A stretch of DNA of 64,000 bases from Aquarana catesbeiana (Eukaryota > Chordata > Amphibia > Anura > Ranidae), in NCBI RefSeq assembly GCF_042186555.1, contig NC_133324.1, positions 129,797,655 through 129,861,654 on the forward strand. Direction: 5' to 3'. The translations under genes were made by a program, and so were the position numbers. Below the pieces are notes generated by a model that did not search any database, was not told where the DNA came from, and saw only the letters and a program-made list of their open reading frames with translations. Of this stretch, positions 54,600 through 64,000 are shown piece after piece (the stretch's first letter is position 1; every line of letters begins with the position of its first letter).

Positions 54600-55500
54600 T
54601 GATAGGGGATCCCCGCCAATACCAGGCACTGTGTTTGGTATGACTCTTGAGGGGGAACTCCACACCAAATTTTAAATAAATCGGCATGGGTCACCCCTCC
54701 AAGAGCATACCAGGCCCTCCGGTCTGGTATGGATCTTAAGGGGAACCCCTACGCTGAAAAAACGGCTTGGGGTCCCCCCCAAAATCCATACCAGACCCTT
54801 ATCCGAGCACGCAGCCCAGCCGGTCGGGAAAAGGGGTGGGGACGAGCGAGCGGCCCCCCTTCCTGAACCATACCAGGCCACATGCCCTCAATATGGGGGG
54901 GGGGGGGCTTTGGGGCGCCCTGCCCCATAGCACCTTGTCCCCATGTTGATGAGGACAAGGGCCTCTTCCTGACAACCCTGGCTGTTGGTTGTCGGGGTCT
55001 GCGGGCGGGGGGCTTATCGGAATCCGGGAGCCCCCTTTAATCAGGGGGCCCCCAGGTCCCGGTCCCCCACACTATGTGAATTAGTATGGGGTACATCGTA
55101 CCCCTACCCATTCACCTAGGAAAAAAAAGTGTCAACAAAAAAAAACACACAACAGGTTTTTAAAGTAATTTATGAGGCAGCTCCAGGGGTCTTCATCCGA
55201 CTTCGAGGGTCTCTTCCTTCTTAGGTCTCCGGCTTCTTCTCCACGCTCTCAGGTTCTTCTTCCGCTCTCCAGTATCTTCTGCCAGGCTCCTCTGCTACCT
55301 AATGCTCTTTTGCCGGCTCTTTTTCTAGCGGTGGTCCGGTCTTCCCAGCCATCTTCTTCCCTCTTCTCTTCTTCAGATGTTGACACGACGCTCTCTCCCA
55401 CTGTAACGCCGTGTGCACGGTCCGCAACGACTTATATAGGGATAGGGCGTGGTCACCGGGTGATGTCACCCGGTGACCCTGCCCCTATGACAGTCCTGGG
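54600..55500. mobile_element. One-armed relative of the palindromic element
   Basis: It follows the left arm of 35216-37667 closely: 'accttgtccccatgttgatg', 'gttggttgtcgg', 'acccattcacctagg', 'cagatgttgacac', 'cgacttatatagg'. It reaches the same centre, with a 13-bp perfect stem ggtcaccgggtga/tcacccggtgacc at 55451-55478. The second arm is absent beyond about 55500. Confidence 0.82.
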
Positions 55501-55524
55501 GCATGATGGGACTGATGGTCATCA

Positions 55525-55690
55525 GTGTCACCTGTCATCAGTGCCACGTATTAGTGTCACGTGTCATCAGTGCCACGTATTAGTTTCACGTGTCATCAGT
55601 GCCACGTATTAGTGCCACGTGTCATCAGTGTCACGTGTCATCAGTGCCACGTATTAGTTTAACGTGTCATCAGTGCCACGCATCTGTCAG
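55525..55690. repeat. 29-bp minisatellite, about 6 copies
   Basis: Units of 'gtgtcatcagtgccacgtat' plus 'tagtgtcac' (29 bp). One copy is shortened. It begins just where the one-armed palindrome ends. Confidence 0.92.
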
Positions 55691-56483
55691 TGTCATTGTC
55701 AAGGGCCTTCAAAAGTGTAACAGATAGTCAACAAGTTAGATGTGTAATTTTATGCTCCTAGAACACCTAATGGTGCTCCCTGCATGTTGGGCCTCTCTAA
55801 GTGGCTAGGCTGTGAAAAAGTCCCACACATGTGGTATCGCTATACTCAGGAGTAGCACAATGTATTTTGCGGTGTAATTTGTGGTATACACATGCCATGT
55901 GATAGAAATAACCTATTACAATGACAATTTTGTGGAAAAAAAATCTTCATTTTGCAAAGAATTGTGGAAAAAAAAATGACAACATCAAACTCACCATGTA
56001 TCTTACTAAATACCTTGGAATGTCTACTTTTAAAAAAGGGGTAATTTTGGGAGGTATTTGTAGTGTCCTGGCTTGTTGGTGTCGCGAGAAATGAGATAGG
56101 CCACCAATACATCAGGTGTGATGAGTTTTTTATGATTTGCACCACAGCTTGGAGACTCTAAAAACTAAAACTTTCACACAGACCAAGTAATATTCACTAA
56201 TTTGGGTTGTTTTTACCAAAGATATGTAGCAGTATAAATTGTGGCCAAAATTTATGAAAAAAAATGAATAATTTGCAAAATTTTATCACAGAAACTAAGA
56301 AAAATTAGTTTTTTGTTTTTTTTTTCAAAATTTTCAGTCTTTTTTCATTTATAGCACAAAAAAACCCCAAAAAACCCAGAGGTGATCAAATACCACCAAA
56401 AGAAAGCTCTATTTGTATGAATAAAAGGACAAACAAGTGTGAGAGCACTGAAAGCTGAAAATTGGTCTGGTCACGAGGGTGGT
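55691..56483 (+). mobile_element. TTAA-target element, copy 4 (subfamily), left end unclear
   Basis: It contains 'gaggtgatcaaataccacca' and 'gagcactgaaagctgaaa' next to a right end at TTAA 56484-56487. That TTAA is shared with the next element, so two elements abut at one target site. Confidence 0.65.
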
Positions 56484-56487
56484 TTAA

Positions 56488-57721
56488 CCCCTTCCCGCCG
56501 ACCGTACGCAGATATGCGTACTCGGCTTTCCGGGGTTATACTGGGATGATGCCCGCAGCTGCAGGCATCATCCCGGTACCGTTGTTTACAGCGGGCGATC
56601 GGCCACCCGTGTATAACAACCGATGTGGCTAAAAGCCGCTCGGTTGTTATACCGGAGGAGCGGGAGGGGACACCCCCCCCCCCCCTCCCGCCGCCTCCCG
56701 CCGCTGTTACCGGGCCTCCCGTGTGATCGGGAGGCCCGGTGTCCAATCGGGAACCTTCGGCGGCTGGGGGCGGGCTGGAACGAAGCTGTGAGCGGCTTCG
56801 TTCCAGCCTTCTTGTTGTAAACGCGGAAGCGACGTCATGACATCACTTCCCGTTTACTCGGCTGCCAATGGCGCCGAATTAAAAAAAGTACACAGTATTC
56901 AGAATCGCCGTTTTCGGTGATCTGAATACTTTGAAGTGTAAAGGAGGGATGGGAGGTCTTTTAGACCCCCCCATCCCTCCAAAAAGAGTACCTGTCACCA
57001 CCTATTACTGTCACAAGGGATGTTTACATTCCTTGTGACAGCAATAAAAGTAAAAAAAAAAAAAAAAATTTTTTAAACACAATTTATAAAGTGAAAAAAA
57101 AAAATAAAATAAATAAATAAAAAAATTTTTTAAAGTGCCCCTGTCCCCGCGAGCTCGCGCAGCGAAGAAAATGCATATGGAAGTCGCGCCCGCATATGTA
57201 AATGGTGTTCAAACCACACATGTGAGGTATCGCCGCGATCGTCAGAGCGAGAGCAATAATTCTAGCCCTAGACCTCCTCTGTAGCTCAAACCTGGTAACC
57301 GTAAAAATTTTTTAAAGCGTTGCCTATGGAAATTCATAGGTACCGTAGTTTGTTGCCATTCCATGAGTGCGTGCAATTATAAAGGGTGACATGTTTGGTA
57401 TCTATTTACTCGGCGTAACATCATCTTTCACATTATACAAAAAAATTGGGGTAACTTTACTGTTTGGATTTTTTAAAATTCATGAAAGTGTCACTTTTCC
57501 AAAAATTTGCGTTTAAAACACCGCTGCACAAATACCGTGTGATAAAAAAATATTGCAACAATCGCCATTTTATTCTCTAGATTCTCTGCTAAAAAAAATA
57601 TATATAATGTTTGGGAACTCTAAGTAATTTTCTAGCAAAAAATACAGATTTTAACTTGTAAACACCAAATTTCAAAAATAGGCTTAGTCATGAAAGGGTT
57701 AAGTGCCCACTAGGCAAGTGG
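56488..57721 (+). mobile_element. TTAA-target element, copy 5, both ends present
   Basis: TTAA lies at 56484-56487 and 57722-57725. The ends CCCCTTCCCGCCGACC and, from the other strand, CCACTTGCCTAGTGGGC are imperfect inverted repeats. 1.23 kb with no coding capacity. A long stem occurs near 56545-56575 ('gatgatgcc'/'ggcatcatc'). Confidence 0.8.
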
Positions 57722-57725
57722 TTAA

Positions 57726-60700
57726 ATTTTTCCTTTCCTTTTCAATCTGCAGCTGCTGTAATTTTCTGAAAATGCAATGCAATATCACTACCTGGAGTTG
57801 TTCTGTACACAGAATATGTACAGAACCCCCTGAAACATATCCTGCTTGTGTGATTGACTCGCTGATTTCCCCAGAAGTCTGCCTAAGATACAAGTCAGAT
57901 TTCAGGCATCCCATGAAACAAAAGTGTCATTTTTAGAGAGATACTCCCAATAGGAGCACGTCTAAAGGAATGCAGGCCCTGCAGATTTCCTCATTAATGC
58001 TCTGCAGGTGCACAGTCAATTGATAATTATGAAACCACTCCTATTAGATCCACGAGGCACAGAGGAACAAACAGCGATTTCTTCAAAATAACAAAATGTA
58101 GGAATCTGCAAAAAAGGTTGTAATAATCCTTTGCAACGTACATAGATCACCCAGAGGGGGATGTTTTTTTTTTCAACAAAAGTGGAGTTACTCTTTAAAG
58201 TGTATGTTGGGGTGGACAAAAATATAGTTTTGTACATGTCTGCAATACATAAAGATTTCTGTGTTTTATCACTTTACAGATGATTAAGAAAAATGCATCT
58301 TTATCTGCCAGAAATGCATTTTGTCACTAAGTTCCTGTGTGGTGTGATAACACAATGCCTTGCACTGAACTTCCAACCTCCTGGACTAGAGAAATCCACC
58401 TATTCCTCACCCTCCTTCTGTCTCCCTCTGCATGCATACATTGATTTGTTTCCTAATAAAACCAGTTCTGCTGCCTTGTCTCCCAAGAGCCTGCCCACAT
58501 ACAGTACTGTGTGTAGGGATAGAGATCTGGGGATGGGTTCTAAGGGCATGCCCACATCAATAGGAACTTCTCAGTAGCTGCCTCTGTATCCCTGGTAAGT
58601 CAGACTACAGACAGACTACAGGGACAAGGAAAAAAAATGCAATGGCATGCTTGGAGGTGGAAAGGGAGTTCAGGGGAAAATTGTAGGTAATGCCTGTATT
58701 TACAGTTTAAGCCAAATGATGGCTGTCATTGCATAAGAATGCTAGTTCGTAGTCTTGCCAAGGGACCGATTCACTTTAAGCCTCCTGTAACTGTTAAATA
58801 ACATATCCTAATTTAGCTCCACCTATTTTTGTATAAGTACTGTTATTCTTTTTACATGGCATTTTTAGTGTACTGTACATCTTTATGTATAAGAGACTAT
58901 CACTTTTGTATTGTCAACATGGAACATGGAAATGCAATAATTTTTTTAAAATATTTACTGCTAAATACCCTTTTTCATCAGCAGTATATAGCAGTCTTGT
59001 GATTTCTATCAGTTCCTGGTGAAGCTTGTAGGAGAAATTTTCATACTGCACTGAGCTGTCCTATGAGGCTGCAGGGCTCCTGACCCACTGTCTAGACAGT
59101 GCTGATTGGCCCTGTGGTGATCACATGCACTCTCCCGAGAAAAAAAAACCCTCTAGCAATACATACCAAATGATCATATGCAGGATGACTCCAAAGGCTC
59201 TGTATTATCCAGACCAGTCCAGGGGGACAGTGCAGGGAGGGCAAGGTCTGTGCATACAGGATCAAGCAGCCTTTTACACATTGCAGAGGATTAGCCCCTT
59301 AGGTTCCACAGTGAGTATAGCAAGCATGCTTTACTGCATATACAGACTGATTTTACTATTGTAGGTTTAGTAACACTTAAAATCTGTGATGACTGTGTCA
59401 ATTTTTTTTTTCTTTTTTAAATTGAAAGCTTTTCCACCTTTTTATGTATCATTTACATATAGTGTAATGGTGATCATAGACTTGACAATATTATTGGTTT
59501 CTACCTGCTTACTGCCACAACAACCTGGCGTCCTTGGATTCATTTCTAACCAAATGTTGAATGATGGTCAGCCAATTACCTTTCACAAAATTTTGTTCAC
59601 AAAATCGATTTATCTGATCATACAAATCTAAAATCTTACAGCTTAAATTCTTTCACAGATTAAGGATAGAAACCAATGTAGCACCCCCTTATCCCTGAGT
59701 AGTGGGTGGTAGGTGACCCCAAGTGGCTTAGAGGGCAAGCATTTTGGTTCTCTCTGGTGGGGTAAAAAATAAAGCTGTGTGCCAGTAATCCCCCCCCCCC
59801 CCCACTTCTTTCTTAACTCCACAATTGCAGGACCTCTAAGAATAAAACTAGGACCTGCTCTTACAGTGCTGCTCCTTCACTGGCAAAACCAATAAAAAAT
59901 TATTTTTTGAATTACATTATTTAATAATGGTCTAGTATGCACCACATATTCACACATTATGACATTGCTACGTTAAGGATCCCATATATCCTGGGTGCTT
60001 CTATCTCCACCAGATCTTACTTTCGGGCTCTGTCTGTTTGGCTGTTTGAATGGCCAGGCTGCGATGATGTGACTTCCATGTATGGGAGTCACTTCAACAC
60101 AGCTAGGTGCACCCGCATGCCCCACTCACTATGGCAGGTCGCTGGCATCCGCAGCTATTGGCTGCTGTCCACACAGCCAGCGATTACCTGCCGTGATTGC
60201 TGCTGGAGACACACAGCAGGTGTCCAGTAGTGATCACTGAAGGTAATCGCTGGCTGTGCAGAGAGCAGTGAATAGCTGCGGCCGAAGGCGACTTGTTAGA
60301 GTGAATGGGGGCGGCAGCTGCACCTAGCCATTTAGAGCCTCAGCAGGAATCTCTAAATTCTGCCGCTACAATTTGCACCAGCTTCAACCACTGGTGGGAA
60401 TGTAACCCTAAATTTCAGGGGTATTTAAATGCAAAAGGTTCAGTTTATTGGGGAAGTTGTGAAGTACAGAACTTTGTATGAAAGACAGGCAGTGCTATTG
60501 TATATCCACAAGATGTCACTAGTGTAATTGCAGTAAACAGCTCCCACACACACACACTAGCAAGCCTGTTATTTCTGAATAGATTTGGGAGTGCATTTCT
60601 AAATTCAGGAAAAAAAAAATGCAGCTGTGTTAATGCTTTGTCACTTGAGAGTGAATTTTGTTTAAAAATTATGATTAGTTAGCTATTTCAAGCTATGACT

Positions 60701-61479
60701 ATTCTTAAAAAATCCCCAACAGGTTTAAAGATATAAAAAATGTTCAAAGCGGACTTTGCATGAAAATGTTATGGTATAATCACTGAAACGTGTTCGCAGG
60801 GCTTTCATGAAAATGTCATATTTATTTAATTTGAGTATATATTATAGTCAGGACACATATATTGTGAAATTTTGAGCTCTTGTGAGGATGAGATTAAAAT
60901 TAAATGTGTTGTATGTCTAAAGTAATCAGGCTCACATAATTAGTTAAAAACCGGCACCTAGATATGCTTGCACATTTATCTTCTTATCATAGGGCCTAGG
61001 TGTGCAGGCCAGAGAAATTAAGGACATGTCACACTAGCGATTCTCTTACCACGTGTAACTTGCCAGTTACATGACCTCTAAGAGAGCAACAAGGACCTGC
61101 TATTAAAGTGTTGCTCCTTCACTGGCCGAACCATTGAGATGTTACCCCGTCAATGCTATCTTGTTAGTGAGTAAGATTCTGCTGATTTTCTTCCAGGGTG
61201 CAAGTCAGTATTCACTTAAAGAAAATAATTGATTAAAATGGTGAACCTTTTACCTTTTCTAAATTTACATAATTCCTTTTCTGCCAAAGCTTATTGATAA
61301 CAAATACCCAAAGTCAAAGGTTTTTAAATCCTTGCAAAAAAAAAAAAAAAACATAGAAAAACTCTTATTTTGAGTGTAATTTTGATTTTGTCACTGGGGA
61401 CATAGAGAAGGAAAATGTATTAAATGCTTTCTTCGGCTCTTTAGGAAATTGGGGAGGCTCAAGTCCTTTAATTGCAATA
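57726..61479. other. No gene recognised in about 3.7 kb
   Basis: Mostly unique-looking A+T-rich intron sequence. Blocks at 57760-58160 resemble 45180-45560 ('tgacttcccagaag'-type text and 'gtacatagatcaccc'), so they are a shared dispersed repeat. 60180-60260 has an imperfect inverted repeat ('gccagcgattacctgc' against 'gaaggtaatcgctggc'). No AP3B1 exon was found. Confidence 0.5.
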
Positions 61480-61690
61480 ATATTGCCCCAAATGAGCTAC
61501 AATTACTCAAAATTGGCATGGTACAGAATCGTGTAGACAAAATAAAGGTGAATAAAGTGTCTGGACCAGATGGCTTACACCCAAAGCTCTGTTATATCTA
61601 AGCCATTGTTTCTAATTTTTAGAGACTGGTCTTACGCCACTCCACTGGTACTATGCCAACGTGGTGCCTATTTCTTTATCGTACGTTATA
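61480..61690 (+). pseudogene. CR1/L2-like LINE reverse transcriptase fragment
   Basis: The plus strand reads NKVSGPDGLHPKLCYI near 61551 and Y-Y-A-N-V-V-P-I-S near 61650. This is the first reverse-transcriptase block (K-S-x-G-P-D-G-I-H-P) and the A-N-V-V-P-I-F block of CR1/L2-type LINEs. Stops break the frame. Only about 70 codons are recognisable. Confidence 0.75.
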
Positions 61691-61840
61691 GAACACAGAG
61701 CAGGCTATAATCATGAATAATTGGGTTATGCATCACCTGTAGGGAAATTGACACTGGCAGACCAAACAGACAGGAAGTTGTCACCAACCCCCACCCCCCC
61801 ATCTAACCCCTCCTACTCGGGAAGCTCCTTAGTCTTTTAG

Positions 61841-63330
61841 TTGGAGATTGATTTAAAGGTTGAGAGAGTAGAGTTAGAAGAGGGTCAGACAGTAAACTGT
61901 TCCCCAGAGGAATCTGAGCCCGATGAGGCACAGGGAGCCTTTGTCCTGCAGGCTCAGAAGGTGTTGGTACAATCTTTTTCTGAGATGGTTCAAGCTGACT
62001 TTCGGTTGCCATTGGCTGAGTCCTGATCCATCAAATGTTCTTCTTTGGGGACTCTGCGTCCGCCTCCAAGTTCAGACGTTTCCCTTGCATCCTATTTCGG
62101 AAGGGTTGTATGCTGAATGGGATAACCCGGATAAGGAATTTTTACCACCAAAAAGACTCTCTCCTTTACCCTGCAGAGTATGCCTGTAGTAGATGCAGCA
62201 GTGTCTTGTCTTAATAAGAATTTGACCTGCCCAGTGGATAATGTCCAGGTCTTAAAAGAGCAGGCTGACAAGAGGCTCGAGACCCTATTGAAGGCCTCCT
62301 TTCGGTTTGCAGGATCTGCTATTAAGTCTTAACCTGTTTCATGTGGAGGCAGCCACTGGTGAAGGGTTAATGAGCTGCCCCGGGCTCCGTGTTTTGCAAC
62401 AGATGCCCTGGAAGATTCTCTCTTCAGCAGATTTTTGTTTTGCTCTGGTGTCTGTTCACATGCGGAGGGTTGTTTAGTTGAAAAGCTGGTCTGCGGAACT
62501 GCCATGTAAAAAGTTGCTTGCAGGTTTTCGCTTTTATGGGGAATGCTTGTTTGGGGAGTATTTGGATTAATATATCCAAAAAATGTATTGTGGAAAGAGC
62601 TCCTTCTTGACACTCAAGAAAAAGGGCAAGCACCCAGCCTATATAGGGCTGGTTCCTCCTCTTCTAAACAATTTTTTTCAATGCTCCCAGTCCCAGATGA
62701 CCGAGTCTAGGGGGAAAGCCTGGAGTCAATGCCAGAGGAGGCCCTGGTCAGGTAAGCCAAATTCCAAGTCCTCTTTGTTATGAAGGGGCACCCCCTGCTC
62801 ATGTGTTTAGGGAGGAAGCTGCTGGGTTTTGCAGAAGCCTGGCAAAATGCAGATTTTTTTTTCAGAGTCTCCCATGGGTACAGGTTGGAGTTTGGAGTTT
62901 TTCTTCTTCCACAGTTTGAGATCGAATGTACCTTAGGATTCGCAAAAGACAGCTAGTTTATTACAGACGCTCAATAAACTTTTTGTGCAGGGGGGGGGTT
63001 CGGATGACCAAAAGATTCCTTGGCTTCTACTCAAATCTCTTCACAGTCCCAAAGCAAAATGGTGATATGCAGCTAACCCTGGACCTTAAGAATCTAAACA
63101 AATGTCTCTTTTTTTGCATGGAATTCATGCATTCAGTGGTGGTCTCACTCCAACAGGGGGATTTACTTGTGCCAATAGACATCAGGGATGTCTCCATGTG
63201 TGCATTTTCCCCAAACACCATAAATGCCTACATTTTACTGTAGAAAAGCACTTTCAGTTTGTGGCCCTGCCTTTTTGGTCTGGTCAGGTTCCCTCAGGTA
63301 TTCATAAAGGTGCTGGCCCCAGTGCCGGGC
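61841..63330 (+). mobile_element. DIRS1-like tyrosine-recombinase retrotransposon fragment
   Basis: The gag-like end has V-L-V-Q-S-F-S-E-M and YAEWDNPDKEFLPPKRLS, then LTCPVDNVQVLKEQADKRLE. The reverse-transcriptase start has FYSNLFTVPKQNGD, LDLKNLNK, L-Q-Q-G-D-L and, after a frame change, FQFVALPF. These blocks are those of amphibian DIRS1 elements, which replicate through circular intermediates and encode a tyrosine recombinase and a methyltransferase-like domain. Several stops and shifts make it a relic. It is interrupted at 63337 and resumes near 63905. Confidence 0.82.
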
Positions 63331-63336
63331 TTAATA

Positions 63337-63890
63337 ACCACTTCAGCTCTGGAAGATTTACCCTCCCCCCATGACAAGACCATTTTGTGTGATACGTCAC
63401 TGTGCTTTTTTAACTGACAATTGCTCAGTCATGCGACAGTGACCCTAAGTAAAATTTATGTCCATTTTTCTCCAAAATGGAGTTTTCTTTTGGTGGTATT
63501 TGATCACCTCTGTGTTTTTTATTTGTTGCGATATTATAAAAAAAAAAATATGCACGGTCACTGTACTAATGACACTGGGAAGAAGTTAACATCAGGGGCA
63601 ATCAAAGGGTTAACTGTGGGCTTTGCAGAGACACAGGATCCATACCTTCCCTCCTGTCAGAATGGCAACCTGCCTTGTTTACATAGGCAGACTGCCTCTC
63701 TGCAGTATGTATGGCGGGTGCCGGTGGACAGTGAGTCCGCCGTGCCTGCTGATCGGGTCCTGCTATGTATGATCACAGCGGGAGTGAGCCACCGGCGACA
63801 CGCATTTGCACCCCCCACCCTTAATTGCTGGTGGATCACGTGTGTATATATACATGATCCTGCGCACAGCGACTGCCCTGTAGCCAGAGC
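63337..63890 (+). mobile_element. TTAA-target element, copy 6, inside DIRS1-like sequence
   Basis: It starts 'ttaataaccacttcagc' and follows copy 1 (6956-7735) closely: 'gtgatacgtcactgtgc', 'gtttacataggcagactgcc', 'taacatcaggggcaatcaaa'. The right end does not show an exact TTAA, so it may be truncated. Confidence 0.65.
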
Positions 63891-63904
63891 CTTGAGCATC
63901 TAGG

Positions 63905-64000
63905 CCTGATCCTTTACACTCTCCAGACAAAGGTGTTTTTGCCTCAGCGGAAGCTTTTTTCTGAGAAATCGGATGACCAATCTAAGGAATCTTAGATTTC
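63905..64000 (+). mobile_element. DIRS1-like fragment, continuation after the nested element
   Basis: The plus strand reads Q-T-K-V-F-L-P-Q-R-K-L-F, similar to the stretch that follows the reverse-transcriptase core in DIRS1 elements ('R-V-F-L-P-x-x-K'). It runs off the window. Confidence 0.6.

Larger units (their letters stand above)
33571..64000 (+). other. AP3B1 intron 1 (continues beyond the window)
   Basis: The donor is at 33571. I searched by eye for the next AP3B1 coding block (the start of the armadillo-like trunk) and did not find it, so the intron exceeds 30 kb. It consists largely of the dispersed elements listed here. Confidence 0.75.

Noticed and set aside
57000..61479. Hidden AP3B1 exon 2 in the long quiet part of intron 1
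   Set aside because: I looked for coding similarity to the conserved block after D-L-K-K and found none on the plus strand. A translated search with the full protein would settle it.

Overview
This is vertebrate nuclear DNA, most likely from a frog and probably a ranid (inference from the repeat families; no taxonomic marker is decisive). Only two protein-coding genes are visible, and each contributes just its first coding exon. The SCAMP1 first exon is on the minus strand (1074-1130) and the AP3B1 first exon is on the plus strand (33398-33570). They are arranged head to head, as the two genes are in other tetrapods. Positions 1-1073 are SCAMP1 intron 1, 1131-33397 is the shared upstream interval, and 33571-64000 is AP3B1 intron 1. 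I found no second exon of either gene and no tRNA, rRNA or CRISPR array. || Layout: 1-1060, degenerate tandem repeat in SCAMP1 intron 1. 1131-1386, SCAMP1 5' region with a CRE. 1387-6330, a 19-bp satellite with higher-order duplications. 6331-10760, a broken minus-strand hAT transposon carrying nested insertions, including an L1-type LINE 3' end. 11302-12691, decayed Ty3/gypsy gag-protease. 13857-14823, a TTAA-flanked element. 15151-18935, a MITE host with a 21-bp minisatellite and one copy of a 30-bp minisatellite element. 19434-20353, nested MITEs. 20550-26002, a Tc1 element split by a 4.3-kb hAT-type element that is mostly a 30-bp minisatellite. 26606-28300, a long inverted-repeat insertion. 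28508-32957, a 35-bp satellite split by a second Tc1 element, itself carrying three insertions. 33151-33570, AP3B1 promoter and exon 1. 35216-37667, a 2.45-kb palindromic element. 42800-44255, a TA-flanked element split by a retroposon-like insertion. 47044-50820, a hAT element with four nested insertions. 50855-51437, another hAT element. 51841-53327, a third Tc1 element. 54600-55500, a one-armed relative of the palindrome. 56488-57721, a TTAA-flanked element. 61480-64000, LINE and DIRS1-like retrotransposon remains. || The genic content is ordinary: both proteins act in endosomal or lysosomal trafficking, and the AP3B1 promoter carries a TFEB-type E-box. The accessory content is unusually legible because many insertions keep exact or near-exact target duplications, so the order of insertion can be read. 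The most interesting signal is a set of four insertions (26606-28300, about 29480-29832, 30556-31875, 43018-44035) with 10-15 bp target duplications. Three of them carry a GAAAC motif behind a short hairpin that resembles a decayed hammerhead ribozyme core, and three of the four are large inverted repeats. I infer a ribozyme-associated, Penelope-like or retrozyme-like retroelement group, which needs a folding and family search to confirm.
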